Shown here: piece after piece, positions 16,628-25,441 of the stretch
How positions within the stretch are numbered: the first letter of the stretch is position 1
Layout: each line of letters opens with the position of its first letter
Source of the DNA: Bordetella genomosp. 13
GTDB lineage: Bacteria; Pseudomonadota; Gammaproteobacteria; Burkholderiales; Burkholderiaceae_B
DNA: 64,000 nucleotides
Direction of reading: 5' to 3'
Assembly (NCBI RefSeq): GCF_007679965.1
Contig: NZ_VEHL01000010.1
Span: 124,001-188,000 of the forward strand
Made by a program: the position numbers and the translations under genes
The notes under the pieces: model-generated
What the model was told of the DNA's origin: nothing
Seen by the model: the letters and a program-made list of their open reading frames with translations, nothing else
Databases searched by the model: none

Positions 16628-17634
16628 GCTCGTCTGTCTCCCATCAGGGTGTCGAACAGCGCGCACCAGTCGGCGACGAACCGTTCAATGGAAAAGCGCT
16701 CCTGCGCAGTGGCGCGCGCGGCATCGCCCCAGCGACGGGCCACGTCCGGCTGCTCGATCAGCATGCGGCCGACCTCGGCCACCCGGTCCAGCCTGCTGTC
16801 CACATAGCCGTTGACGCCGTTGTCGATCACCGACGGCAGTTCGGTCGTGGCGTAGCCGATCACCGGGATGCCGCACAGCATGGCCTCCACCAGCGACAGG
16901 CTGAGGCTGCCGTAGCGGATCGGACTGAAATAAAAGCGGTAGCGCGACATGAAGGCGGCGACGTCCCGGTTCGGAACCTCGCCCAGGCCGCCCAGGGCTT
17001 GCGATTGCATGCCGATCAGGTCCAGCGGCAGTTCGCGCCGCATGTCCGCGTACAGGTCGGCACCCAGGCGGCGGCCGCGCCGCGCGAGATGGTTGACCAC
17101 CACGATGCCGCGCGGCAGCTCGCCCACATATCGCACCTCCGGCGGCACGGGCACGCCGTGCTCGATCACGCGCACAGGCACGCCGGACCGGTCCCACATC
17201 TGCGCGTTGTGCGGCGTCACGTGCACCAGGATGCCGCGCGGGTGGCCGAACGGGTGCACGGTGTCGGTGGGATGCGGCTCGGGCGGATTGTGCTCGATGT
17301 AGGCGCAGGGCAGGCCCCGCTGCGCGGGCGTCAGCAGCGACCAGGCATCGCCCAGGTTCTGGCGCGACTGGTAGACCACGCAATCCACGGCCGTGTCGCG
17401 CACCTGCTCGACGGGGACCGCATGGACATTGGCGCCCCACGGCAGACCCGGGCCCAGGGCGCCGTAGCCTGGACGGCCATCTTCGTGCACCGGCACGTAG
17501 AAGTCGTGCGGCGCCTGCGTCAGGGCGTGCAGGTAATTGCCATGGGCGTGCCAGATCAGCACGCGCAGGCGCCGCGCCGCGGCGCCGCGCGGCGCTAGTC
17601 CCCGCCCGTCGCGAACGCGGTCGTCCGGCGTCAT
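16624..17634 (-). CDS. Glycosyltransferase (GT4/GT1-like, GT-B fold)
   Basis: The 336-residue product starts with a strand RVLIWHAHGNYLHAL, typical of GT-B N-terminal domains. It has a C-terminal donor-binding region with SLSLVEAMLCGIPVIGYATT and VIDNGVNGYV, the E-x-M-x-C-G-x-P-V pattern of GT4-type enzymes. The N-terminal domain is short, so the donor and acceptor are hard to guess. The start at 17634 overlaps the GT9 gene stop by four bases and its own stop overlaps the decarboxylase gene. The tight overlaps mean stoichiometric co-translation with the other glycan enzymes. Confidence 0.85.
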   Translation of the reverse strand: MTPDDRVRDGRGLAPRGAAARRLRVLIWHAHGNYLHALTQAPHDFYVPVHEDGRPGYGALGPGLPWGANVHAVPVEQVRDTAVDCVVYQSRQNLGDAWSLLTPAQRGLPCAYIEHNPPEPHPTDTVHPFGHPRGILVHVTPHNAQMWDRSGVPVRVIEHGVPVPPEVRYVGELPRGIVVVNHLARRGRRLGADLYADMRRELPLDLIGMQSQALGGLGEVPNRDVAAFMSRYRFYFSPIRYGSLSLSLVEAMLCGIPVIGYATTELPSVIDNGVNGYVDSRLDRVAEVGRMLIEQPDVARRWGDAARATAQERFSIERFVADWCALFDTLMGDRRA

Positions 17635-18728
17635 GCCGCCTCCCGCTGCAGATGGCGGCCGGCCTGCGCCAGTACCTGGTCGACCGTCACGCCCAGCGCA
17701 CACGGATGGCCGATGGGACAGGATTCGTAGCTGCACGGCCGGCACGGCACGTCGGTCCAAAGCACGGGGTGCAATGCCGGGTCCAGCGGCGCCCAGCGCC
17801 GGACGTCGCTGCCGGATGCCACTACCACGCTGCGCGTGCCCACCGCCGCGCACACGTGGGACATGCCCGTGTCGTTGCACACCACCATGCGGCAACGCGA
17901 CACCAGGGCCGCCAGCCCGCCCAGCGACGTGCGGCCGCACAGGTCACGCGCAACGCCGCCCGAAGCGGCCACCGCCGCGGCCACGATGGCGGCTTCTTCA
18001 GGCGTGCCTGTGACGGCCACCTGCCACCCTTGCGCGGCCAGCGCGGCCGCGACGGCGCCGAAGCGTTCGACGGGCCAGCGGCGCGACGCGAGCCGCGCCC
18101 CGGGATGAACCAGCACGGTGCGCGCTGATTGCAGGCCTGCCTCGCGCAGCAGCGCGGCCGCCTCCGCGTGGTCGACCGGCGTCAGCGGGAACTCCAGCGC
18201 CGCGTCGTGCGCGGTCAGGCCCAGTCCCGCGTTCAGCAGAGTCAGGTAACGCAAGGGCTCGGGCTGCTCGTCCGGCCAGGGCACCCTGCACGGAGCCGGG
18301 TCCTCGCCCGGCGGCACGAAGCCCGCCCAGCGCCGCGCGCCCAGCTGCGCCACCACGCGATTGGACTGCAGGCCGCTGCCATGCATCTGCAAGGCGATAT
18401 CGAAGCGGCGCGCGCGGGCGCGCTCGTAGAACGCTGGCAGGGCCGACTCGTCGGCGCACTGCTCCGGAAAAATGCGCAGCCCGGGAAAGCGCATCCAGTC
18501 ATCGATGTAGTGGCCGAAGCGGCGGCGGAACTCGCCGCCCTCGCCCAGCCCGATCACGGTGACATGCGCCCGCGGCCAGGACTGCCGCAATGCCCGCAGC
18601 GCGGGCACCGAGCACAGCATGTCGCCCAGCTGCAGGGCCCGGAAAACCGCGATGCGATCCGGCGTGGGCAGCGGCGGGCGCGGCGGCGCGGGCACCGCGG
18701 GGCGGGTGTGCAAGCGCGCCTGCGTCAT
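17631..18728 (-). CDS. Glycosyltransferase family 9 (heptosyltransferase-like)
   Basis: This 365-residue enzyme shows the GT9 heptosyltransferase landmarks: ALQLGDMLCSVPALRALR near residue 30 (acceptor-side loop with the catalytic Asp), VLVHPGARLASRRWP mid-protein and VVCNDTGMSHVCAAVGT for ADP-heptose binding. Near the C-terminus it has a cluster of cysteines, CRPCSYESCPIGHPC, a pattern that also occurs in the other GT9 protein of this locus. Family members transfer heptose from ADP-heptose to lipopolysaccharide core, but more distant members use other donors. It is coupled by four-base overlaps to the GT2 gene before and the GT4-like gene after it. Confidence 0.88.
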   Translation of the reverse strand: MTQARLHTRPAVPAPPRPPLPTPDRIAVFRALQLGDMLCSVPALRALRQSWPRAHVTVIGLGEGGEFRRRFGHYIDDWMRFPGLRIFPEQCADESALPAFYERARARRFDIALQMHGSGLQSNRVVAQLGARRWAGFVPPGEDPAPCRVPWPDEQPEPLRYLTLLNAGLGLTAHDAALEFPLTPVDHAEAAALLREAGLQSARTVLVHPGARLASRRWPVERFGAVAAALAAQGWQVAVTGTPEEAAIVAAAVAASGGVARDLCGRTSLGGLAALVSRCRMVVCNDTGMSHVCAAVGTRSVVVASGSDVRRWAPLDPALHPVLWTDVPCRPCSYESCPIGHPCALGVTVDQVLAQAGRHLQREAA

Positions 18729-19732
18729 GGAAACCTCGCGCCGTAGCGGAACATGCCGACCACGCGCCAGCCGATGGACAGCGGCGGAATCGCCGCCGAG
18801 GTCAGCGCCAGCTCGGCCAGGTGGGTCGGATCGCGCGACAGCCCGGCGACGCGCCGCGCGAAGAACCATCCCGTCAGCGCCAGCCAGGCCAGTCCCGCCA
18901 GCGCAGCCACCGGCCAGGCGCCCGCGGCCAGTGCTGCCACGCACACGACCAGCGCGCCCGTCACGCCCAGGTAGAACCACGGCGGCCCCGGCCGCACCCG
19001 CGCCCGATACAGCTGGGGATGCTTGGCGTACAGCAGCGTGTCATACATCACCTTGCGCTGCATGCGCAGGCCCACCGCGAACGGCGCGGGCCGGATGGGA
19101 TGCAGCACCACCGCGGCGGGCGCGCTCACCACGCGCATGCCGCGCTCCAGCAGCGAGAAATGCAGGTCGGAATCCTCGCGCCACGCCATCTCGAAGCGCG
19201 CATCGAAGCCGCCCACCGCCTGCAGCGCGGCGCGCCGCACGAAGCAATTGGCGGTGGCGAACTCCGCGCGCGACAGACCGCTGGCGTCGCGCTCGTAGTC
19301 CGTCGGCTGCTCCGGCAGCGGCATCACGATGCGTCCGGCCACCGCATGCACGTCCGGCCGCATGGCCACCAGGCCCTGCGCCAGCCAGTCGGCCGCCGGG
19401 ATAGTGTCGTCGTCGGTGAAGGCGATGATCTGCCCGCGCGCGGCGCGCCATCCCTTGTTGCGCGCCGCGGCCGGGCCCTGCGTGCCGGTGATCGGCAGAT
19501 AGCGCAGGAGGGGCCCGCCCGCCTCGATCTCGTCGGCCAGGTCGTACACCAGCCGTTCAGTGTGCTCTCCCGGCTCGTCGTCGCATACGACAACTTCGTA
19601 CGGCCCCGCCGTGAACGCCTGCGCCAGCAAGGCGCGCAGGCACTTCTCCAGCAGGTCGGGGCGGCGGTAGGTCGGCACCACCACCGACATCAGCACCTCG
19701 GCGGACGTGGACGCGGCGAATGGCGGCGTCAT
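18725..19732 (-). CDS. Glycosyltransferase family 2 with C-terminal membrane segments
   Basis: The 335-residue protein has the GT2 opening MSVVVPTYRRPDLLEKCL, the nucleotide-binding VVCDDEPGE, a DxD motif in FTDDDTIPAADW near residue 100 and the catalytic EDSDLHFSLLERG. The last third contains two hydrophobic segments (about residues 262-300), so it is anchored in the inner membrane like polyprenyl-phosphate or lipid-linked sugar transferases. The start ATG overlaps the carbamoyltransferase stop (ATGA). In the context of this operon it would extend a lipid-linked or membrane-proximal glycan, but the acceptor is not known. Confidence 0.88.
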   Translation of the reverse strand: MTPPFAASTSAEVLMSVVVPTYRRPDLLEKCLRALLAQAFTAGPYEVVVCDDEPGEHTERLVYDLADEIEAGGPLLRYLPITGTQGPAAARNKGWRAARGQIIAFTDDDTIPAADWLAQGLVAMRPDVHAVAGRIVMPLPEQPTDYERDASGLSRAEFATANCFVRRAALQAVGGFDARFEMAWREDSDLHFSLLERGMRVVSAPAAVVLHPIRPAPFAVGLRMQRKVMYDTLLYAKHPQLYRARVRPGPPWFYLGVTGALVVCVAALAAGAWPVAALAGLAWLALTGWFFARRVAGLSRDPTHLAELALTSAAIPPLSIGWRVVGMFRYGARFP

Positions 19733-21465
19733 CGCGGCTTCTCCACCAGGAACGAACCGATCACCAGCGCATCCAGCGGCGACGTCCAGAACGATTCCAG
19801 CGCATCGCGCGGCGTGCACACCACGGGCTCGCCGCGCGTGTTGAACGAGGTATTGACCAGCACCGGCACGCCGGTCAGCCGCTCGAACGCGGCCAGCGTG
19901 TCGTAGTAGCGCGCGTTCTGGTCGCGCCGCACCGTCTGCACGCGCGCCGTGCCGTCGGTGTGGCGCACCGCGGGGATGCGGTCCGCGCGGTCGGGCAGCA
20001 CGTCGAAGACGAACAGCATGAACGGCGCGCAGATGCCGTTCTTGCCCTGCGCGTCGAACCACTGGGGCGCGCGTTCTTCCATGACGGCGGGCGCCACCGG
20101 ACGGAAATCCTCGCGGTCCTTCAGGGCGTTCAACCGCGCCTGCATGTTCACGTCGATGGGCGAAGCGATGATCGAGCGCGCGCCCAGCGCACGAGGCCCG
20201 AACTCCATGCGGCCCTGGAACCAGCCCAGGATCCTGTCCTGCGCCAGCAACTCGGCGGCGGCCTGCGCCACGTCGTCCAGGCGGCGATACGGCACGCGCG
20301 ACATCAGCAGGAAGGTCTCGATGGCGTCGTCGTCGTATCCGGGTCCCAGGTACGCGTGGTCCATCCGCCAATTGCGCTGGCCGCCGCGCGCCGTGTAGTC
20401 CGCGTACAGCGCCGCGCCCAGCGCCGTGCCGGCGTCGCCCGCGGCGGGCTGGACCCAGACCTCGTCGAACGGCCCGTCCCTGGCGATGCGCGCGTTCATC
20501 ACGCAGTTCAGCGCCACGCCGCCCGCCATGCACAGACGCGGCGAGCCCGTGCGGCGATGCAGCCAGCGCGCCATGTGCAGCGCCGTCTCTTCAAGCACGT
20601 ACTGCAGCGACCGGGCGATGTCCTGGTGGCGCTTTTCGAACGCCGCGCCGCGCTCGCGCGCCGGCCCGAAACGCTCCACCAGCCGGGAGGGCGCCAGGCT
20701 GTATCCGCCCTCCTCGTCCAGCCGCACGATCTCGCGGAATTCGGCGCGATACGCCGGCTCGCCGTACGAGGCCAGCGCCATCACCTTGTACTCGTCGGAC
20801 GAGCGCAGGAAACCCAGGTAATCGGTCACCTCTTCGTACAGCAAGCCCAGGGAATGGGGCAGACTGATCTGCCGCACGCGTTCGTAGCCCCCGGCCGTGA
20901 AGTGCCCGTAGCTGCTGGTGGCCGCCTCGCCGCGCCCGTCCATGGTCAGCACGGCGCACTCTTCGTAGGGGCTGGCCAGGAAGGCGCTCGCCTCGTGCGC
21001 CAGGTGATGGTCCACGTACTGCCAGCGCTGCAGGATGTGGTCCAGCGTGAGACCCGTGAAGCGTTTGCGCAGGTGATGCGGCGCGCCGTCCAGCAACTGC
21101 CGCGGCGCATTGACGATGTAGGACAGGAACAGCGGGTCCCACGGCGACCCTTCGTGGGGCGCACGGCGCGCGCCCGAGGGCTCGACCGGCAGCGTGATCA
21201 TGCCGTCCTCGACGCCCGGCACGTCCAGCAGCGTGGGATCGAAGGCGTACACGATGCGGTCCACGTCGCGCAGCGCCAGGCCGGCCTCCTGCAGGCAATA
21301 GTCGATGGCGTGGTACGGCAGCTGCCACGTGGTGAACGGCACCGGCCGTTTGCCGTGCTTGATGCGCGTGAAGCGCTCTTCCTCGGCGGCGGCCAGCACG
21401 ACGCCATCGCGCACCAGCGCGGCGGAACAATCGTGGAAGGCGGCGTTGATGCCTAGTGTATGCAT
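19729..21465 (-). CDS. Carbamoyltransferase (NodU/CmcH family)
   Basis: This 578-residue enzyme belongs to the O-carbamoyltransferases that use carbamoyl phosphate and ATP to carbamoylate sugars or antibiotics (NodU, CmcH, TobZ). The N-terminal Kae1-like domain starts MHTLGINAAFHDCSAALV, with EEERFTRIKHGK, a conserved HHLAHEASAF and LTMDGRGEATS-like nucleotide loop (here LTMDGRGEAA). The C-terminal YrdC-like/carbamoyl domain has GRMEFGPRALGARSI and VNTSFNTRGEPVVC. Length and motifs are complete. AGGGAGA precedes the ATG. It implies that the product of this locus carries an O-carbamoyl group on a sugar, which is uncommon in described Alcaligenaceae glycans. Confidence 0.92.
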   Translation of the reverse strand: MHTLGINAAFHDCSAALVRDGVVLAAAEEERFTRIKHGKRPVPFTTWQLPYHAIDYCLQEAGLALRDVDRIVYAFDPTLLDVPGVEDGMITLPVEPSGARRAPHEGSPWDPLFLSYIVNAPRQLLDGAPHHLRKRFTGLTLDHILQRWQYVDHHLAHEASAFLASPYEECAVLTMDGRGEAATSSYGHFTAGGYERVRQISLPHSLGLLYEEVTDYLGFLRSSDEYKVMALASYGEPAYRAEFREIVRLDEEGGYSLAPSRLVERFGPARERGAAFEKRHQDIARSLQYVLEETALHMARWLHRRTGSPRLCMAGGVALNCVMNARIARDGPFDEVWVQPAAGDAGTALGAALYADYTARGGQRNWRMDHAYLGPGYDDDAIETFLLMSRVPYRRLDDVAQAAAELLAQDRILGWFQGRMEFGPRALGARSIIASPIDVNMQARLNALKDREDFRPVAPAVMEERAPQWFDAQGKNGICAPFMLFVFDVLPDRADRIPAVRHTDGTARVQTVRRDQNARYYDTLAAFERLTGVPVLVNTSFNTRGEPVVCTPRDALESFWTSPLDALVIGSFLVEKPR

Positions 21466-22619
21466 GCGGATCTCCCTTGCGGCGGCGATGCGGGTTCGCG
21501 TCCGGCGCCTTGCGCCAGCAGTTCGCGCGCGGCGTCGGCCACCGCCTCGGGCGGCACGCCGGCCAGGCACGCGTGGTGTCCCTCGGGACACGTGCTGCGA
21601 TAACAGTTCCGGCACGGCACGTCGCGATACAGCACGCGATGCGCCGTGTTCCAGGGGGTGTGCTGGGGATTGGTCAGCGCGTACAGGTCGACCACCGGCA
21701 CGTGCAGCGCGGCCGCGATGTGCGCCGGTCCGCTGTTGTTGCAGACCAGCACCGCGGCGCGCTCGATGGCGGCGCCCAGTTCGCCCAGGCTCAGCTGGCC
21801 CGACAGGTCGACCAGGCCGGGCAGGTGCTCGCGCCGGCGCGCGATCTCGGGCGCCAGGCCGCCGTCCTCGGGGCTGCCAAGAAGCAGCAGGCGCCGGCCT
21901 TCCGCGCGCAAGGCGTCGATGGCTTGGGCCAGCAGCCCGCTGGGGTAGCGCCGCGACGAGGCCGACGCCCCGCCGTGGATGGCGATCCAATCCTCTTCAT
22001 CGGCCACGCCGTGGGCGCGTACCTTGGCGCGCAACGACTGCCTGTCCAGGTCGCGCACGCGAAAGGACAGCGAACGGTCGTCCGCCACGGCGCCGACCGA
22101 GGCCACCAGATCGAGCTGGCGCCGCACCTCGTGCCGCATGCCGCCGTCGGCGTCGCTCTCGCGCCGCCAGTCGGTGATGAGCCGATAGGGATTCTCCCGG
22201 CAATGCGCCAGCACGCGCGGCACGCCGGCCAAATGGCACAGCATGGCGGCGGGCAGCGGGCTCTGGCTGTACACCGTGAAGATCACGGCCGCGTCCGGGC
22301 GCCAGGCGCGGATGCGGGCCACGGCATCCAGGTCGGCCTGGTTGCCTTGCGCGCCGTTGCGCACCCACGCGCAGTCGTAGCGCATCACGGTATCGACGTC
22401 GGGCAGGAACGGCTGCAGCGCCGCGCCGGCGGCCGAAGCCATCAGCGCGAGCCTGCGGTCCGGTGCGCCCTGCTTCAGCGCGCGCATGGCGGGCGTGCTC
22501 ATCAGCACGTCGCCCATGCCGTCCAGGCGGACGCACAGGATGCGGCGGGCTTCGCGCCACACCCGCGAAGCTTCGGCACCGGACGCCTCGTCGACGATCA
22601 CGGAATCACGGGCGTTCAT
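21453..22619 (-). CDS. Glycosyltransferase family 9 (heptosyltransferase-like), second copy
   Basis: The 388-residue GT9 protein contains CVRLDGMGDVLMSTPAMRAL near residue 30 (catalytic Asp of the D-x-x-x-S/T-P loop), the donor region LVCNNSGPAHIAAALHVPV, and a C-terminal CRNCYRSTCPEGHHAC, equivalent to the cysteine cluster in the other GT9 enzyme here. It has an extra N-terminal segment of about 25 residues. The start overlaps the HAD phosphatase stop by four bases, and its end overlaps the carbamoyltransferase start by 13 bases. Two GT9 enzymes plus a GmhB-like phosphatase suggest that heptose or a similar sugar is in the product. Confidence 0.88.
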   Translation of the reverse strand: MNARDSVIVDEASGAEASRVWREARRILCVRLDGMGDVLMSTPAMRALKQGAPDRRLALMASAAGAALQPFLPDVDTVMRYDCAWVRNGAQGNQADLDAVARIRAWRPDAAVIFTVYSQSPLPAAMLCHLAGVPRVLAHCRENPYRLITDWRRESDADGGMRHEVRRQLDLVASVGAVADDRSLSFRVRDLDRQSLRAKVRAHGVADEEDWIAIHGGASASSRRYPSGLLAQAIDALRAEGRRLLLLGSPEDGGLAPEIARRREHLPGLVDLSGQLSLGELGAAIERAAVLVCNNSGPAHIAAALHVPVVDLYALTNPQHTPWNTAHRVLYRDVPCRNCYRSTCPEGHHACLAGVPPEAVADAARELLAQGAGREPASPPQGRSACIH

Positions 22620-23194
22620 GCGGCCTCCTGGCAGGTGGCGAACAGGTCGGCCATCACCACGCGCGCCGCCGCATCGAAGTCCGGCGCGCGATGCGCCGGC
22701 TCGCGGTGGGGACCCCGCAGCCACTCGGTCTCGTTGCCCACGTCCAGCAGCACGGTGCGGCAGCCCGCGCGGTTGCCGGCCTCCACGTCGTTGAGGATGT
22801 CGCCGATCATCCATGAGCGCTGCAGGTCCACGTCATGGTTGCGCGCGGCCCGCAGCAGCAGTCCGGGCGCGGGCTTGCGGCACGCGCAGGCGGGCACGTC
22901 CGGCCCTTCGGGCAGGTGCGGGCAATAGTAGAAACCGGTGAGATGCGCGCCGGCGGCGCGGAACATGGCCGACAGCGCCTCGTGAACGCGCTTCAGCGCG
23001 GGCTCGTCGAAGTAGCCCAGCCCCACTCCCGGCTGGTTGCTGACCACCACCAACGGCACGCCCATCGCGCCCAGGCGGCACAGGCCCGCGTAGGCGCCGG
23101 GCGCGAAGCGCATGCGCGCGGGGTCGACGTTGTACGGCTCGTCCACCAGCACCGTCCCGTCCTTATCAAGGAATACCGCTGGCGTCAGGGCCAT
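22616..23194 (-). CDS. HAD-IIIA phosphatase, D-glycero-heptose-1,7-bisphosphate phosphatase-like (GmhB)
   Basis: This 192-residue HAD enzyme has motif I FLDKDGTVLVDE (nucleophile and acid Asp), motif II VVSNQPGVG, the zinc-binding cysteine/histidine loop CPHLPEGPDVPACACRKP typical of GmhB and HisB phosphatases, and motif IV MIGDILNDVEAGNRAG. GmhB removes the C7 phosphate in ADP-heptose synthesis. In this setting it probably serves a dedicated heptose-like precursor. The start is at 23194 and overlaps the SDR gene end by ten bases. A HisB-type histidinol phosphatase is excluded by context rather than by sequence. Confidence 0.88.
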   Translation of the reverse strand: MALTPAVFLDKDGTVLVDEPYNVDPARMRFAPGAYAGLCRLGAMGVPLVVVSNQPGVGLGYFDEPALKRVHEALSAMFRAAGAHLTGFYYCPHLPEGPDVPACACRKPAPGLLLRAARNHDVDLQRSWMIGDILNDVEAGNRAGCRTVLLDVGNETEWLRGPHREPAHRAPDFDAAARVVMADLFATCQEAA

Positions 23195-23913
23195 GATGTC
23201 TCCCGCATCGGCAGCACCATCACCTCGGGCACCACGGTCTCGGCAGGCTGCGTCAACACGAAGCGCACCGCGCGCGCCACGTTCTTGGGGTCCTGCAGCG
23301 TGTCGACGTCGATGTCCGGGAAGCGATCCAGCAGGAAGGGCGTGCGCATGCCGCCTGCGATGACGGCACACACTTTGATGCCGCTGGCGCGCAGTTCGGC
23401 GTGCAGCGCGTTCGACAACCCCATCAAGCCCCACTTGCTGGCGTGGTAGGCGCTGGCATTGGGCCAGGCGCGCCGCGCCGCGGTGGAAGCGATGTTGACG
23501 ATGTAGCCGCCCGGGCTCAGCACCTTGCGGGCCAGCTTGGCCATCAGGAAAGGACCGGTCAGGTTGGTGCGCAGCACGCGTTCCCAGGCCTCGACGTCCA
23601 GTTCATCGATGGACGCAGTGACGTCCACCCCGGCGTTGTTGATCACGGCATCCACGCGCCCGCACTGCTCCACGGTCTGGGACAGCGCCGCGCGCACGTC
23701 CTCGGGGTTGCCCACGTCCATGCCGATCGCGATGGCCTGGCCGCCCTTCTCCCTCAGTTGCCGCGCGACCGCGTCGGCGCGGTCCGCCTTGAGGTCGGCC
23801 ACCGCCACGCTGGCGCCCTCGTCGGCCAGCATGTCGCAGATGGCGGCGCCCAGCCCGCTTGCGCCTCCCGTCACCAGCACCACGCGGCCGGCCAGCGTTT
23901 CCAGATCGTGCAT
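23185..23913 (-). CDS. Short-chain dehydrogenase/reductase
   Basis: The 242-residue classical SDR has the NAD(P) motif TGGASGLG at residues 15-22, the structural NNAG near residue 90, the catalytic Ser in NIASTAA and Tyr-x3-Lys in YHASKWG. It probably oxidises or reduces a sugar or sugar-derived hydroxyl in the pathway of this locus; the substrate is not readable from sequence. GGAG seven bases before the ATG supports the start. It sits 14 bases after the stop of the GT4 gene and overlaps the HAD phosphatase gene. Confidence 0.88.
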   Translation of the reverse strand: MHDLETLAGRVVLVTGGASGLGAAICDMLADEGASVAVADLKADRADAVARQLREKGGQAIAIGMDVGNPEDVRAALSQTVEQCGRVDAVINNAGVDVTASIDELDVEAWERVLRTNLTGPFLMAKLARKVLSPGGYIVNIASTAARRAWPNASAYHASKWGLMGLSNALHAELRASGIKVCAVIAGGMRTPFLLDRFPDIDVDTLQDPKNVARAVRFVLTQPAETVVPEVMVLPMRETSWP

Positions 23914-23927
23914 CGTCGTGACTCCTG

Positions 23928-25202
23928 TCAGTGGGTATGAGCGGTTGCATAGACGGCCGGCGCCGCGGCGGTGCCGCGGCCGACCTGGCGATAGACGCCC
24001 AGCAGCGCGTGCGCGACGCGCTGCCAGGTATAGAGACGATGGGCGCGGCGCTGCCCGGCCGCGCCCATGCGCCGGCACAGGTTCCTGTCGCGCGCCAGCG
24101 CGGCAAGCCGCACCGCCAGCACCTCGGGATCGCGCGGAGGCACCAGGAAGCCCGTCTGTCCGTGCACGACGGTGCTGCGGATGCCGCCCGTGTCGGAACC
24201 CACCACTGGGCGGCCGCAGGCCATGGCCTCCACCGGCGTGATGCCGAAGGGCTCGTACCACGGCGTGGTCACGAACACGTCGCTGGCGCAGTAATACTGG
24301 CGCAGCGCCATGCGGTCGCGCCGGCCCGTGAACTCGACCCACGGCAGCACGTCCGCCTCGCGCGCGATGGCGCGCAGGCGGGCCAGCTCCGGCGTGCTCT
24401 TCTCGCAGGGTTCGACGCTGTTGCCACCCACCACGCACAGCCGCGCGTCGATGCCGTGATGGCCGCGCAGCATGCCCAGCGCGCGGATCACGTTGTCGAC
24501 GCCCTTGCGCGGCACCATGCGGCCCAGTTGCAGCACGTGGAAGGTGTCGTCGCGCCAGCCGAGCGCCGCGCGCGCGTGGCGCGGCTCGATCGGCTGCATC
24601 TCCTGCGGATCGAAGCCACACGGCACGATCGAGATGCGGCGCGGGTCGGCGCCGTACAACTCCATCAGGTCCTTGCGGTCCTGCGGGCACTCGGCAATGA
24701 TGCGGTCGGCATGGCGCACCACTTCGTCCTCGATCTCGAAGCGCAGGTCCGAGAAGCCGTCGCTGTCGCCCTGATGCTGGCGACGCACGCGGCCCAACGC
24801 ATGAAAAGTCACCACCAGCGCAACGCCGTGGCGCCGCGATGCCTGCAGCGAGGCCAGCGCCGACATGAAGAAGTTCGCATGGATGACGTCGTAGGAAACG
24901 TCCATGCGCGCGATGCGCTCGGACAGGTAATCGCCGAAGGCGTCCATGTAGGGCAGCATGTCTTCCTTGGCCAGGAAGCGCGGCGGGCCGGCCGGCACGT
25001 GGATCACACGAACGCCGGGCTGCCACTGCACGGTCTCGAGCGCGAACGGATCGTCGCGTCTGGTGTAAACGTCCACTTCGCAACCCGCGGCCGCCAGCTC
25101 CAGCGCAACGCGCGCCACGTATACGTTCTGCCCGCCGCAGTCGATGCTGCCAGGTTCCGCCAGCGGCGAGGCGTGCTCGCTGACAATCGCGATTCTCTTC
25201 AT
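23928..25202 (-). CDS. Glycosyltransferase family 4 (sucrose-phosphate-synthase/MshA-like architecture)
   Basis: This 424-residue GT-B enzyme is the first gene of the nine-gene glycan series. The N-terminal domain has IVSEHASPLAEPG, then GGQNVYVARVALELAAAG and VDVYTRRDDP, a pattern shared with sucrose-phosphate synthases and the mycothiol enzyme MshA. The donor domain has QLGRMVPRKGVDNVIRALG and the E-x7-E motif EPFGITPVEAMACGRPVVGS. The start at 25202 has CGGAG upstream. Donor and acceptor are unknown. A MshA function is unlikely in a betaproteobacterium, although a PIG-L protein is encoded in the same locus. The promoter should lie in the 239-base gap upstream, where I could not identify a convincing sigma-70 site. 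Confidence 0.87.
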   Translation of the reverse strand: MKRIAIVSEHASPLAEPGSIDCGGQNVYVARVALELAAAGCEVDVYTRRDDPFALETVQWQPGVRVIHVPAGPPRFLAKEDMLPYMDAFGDYLSERIARMDVSYDVIHANFFMSALASLQASRRHGVALVVTFHALGRVRRQHQGDSDGFSDLRFEIEDEVVRHADRIIAECPQDRKDLMELYGADPRRISIVPCGFDPQEMQPIEPRHARAALGWRDDTFHVLQLGRMVPRKGVDNVIRALGMLRGHHGIDARLCVVGGNSVEPCEKSTPELARLRAIAREADVLPWVEFTGRRDRMALRQYYCASDVFVTTPWYEPFGITPVEAMACGRPVVGSDTGGIRSTVVHGQTGFLVPPRDPEVLAVRLAALARDRNLCRRMGAAGQRRAHRLYTWQRVAHALLGVYRQVGRGTAAAPAVYATAHTH

Positions 25203-25441
25203 TGGGATCTCCGAGGATATGAAGGCAGACCCCAATGCCGAACGCCGTTTCTATTCGTATTGTTGGCGCGATACGGAAGGATGTCTGTGCTTTGCTTGCC
25301 TGGATCGAGAAGCGCAAGCGGTATACCCATGCGGGGAGAATCGAAACATCCATTGCCGCGTGCAACCGTTGCGCGGCGCTTCTTACATGCATCGGTAAAG
25401 CGTGCAGGTAGAACGTACGAAATGCGCGGGCACGCGCGGCC
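25203..25441. other. Intergenic region upstream of the glycan operon
   Basis: This 239-base gap separates the ABC/receiver fusion gene (upstream, same strand) from the first gene of the glycan operon. Its part near 25,240-25,290 is more A+T-rich than its surroundings, as expected of a promoter region, but I found no convincing -35/-10 pair, terminator or repeat. Confidence 0.4.

Noticed and set aside
13655..25202. A mycothiol-type pathway, because the GT4 enzyme resembles MshA and a PIG-L protein resembles MshB
   Set aside because: No MshC (cysteine ligase) or MshD homologue is present, the locus is full of other glycosyltransferases, and mycothiol is an actinobacterial thiol. Shared folds explain the resemblance.
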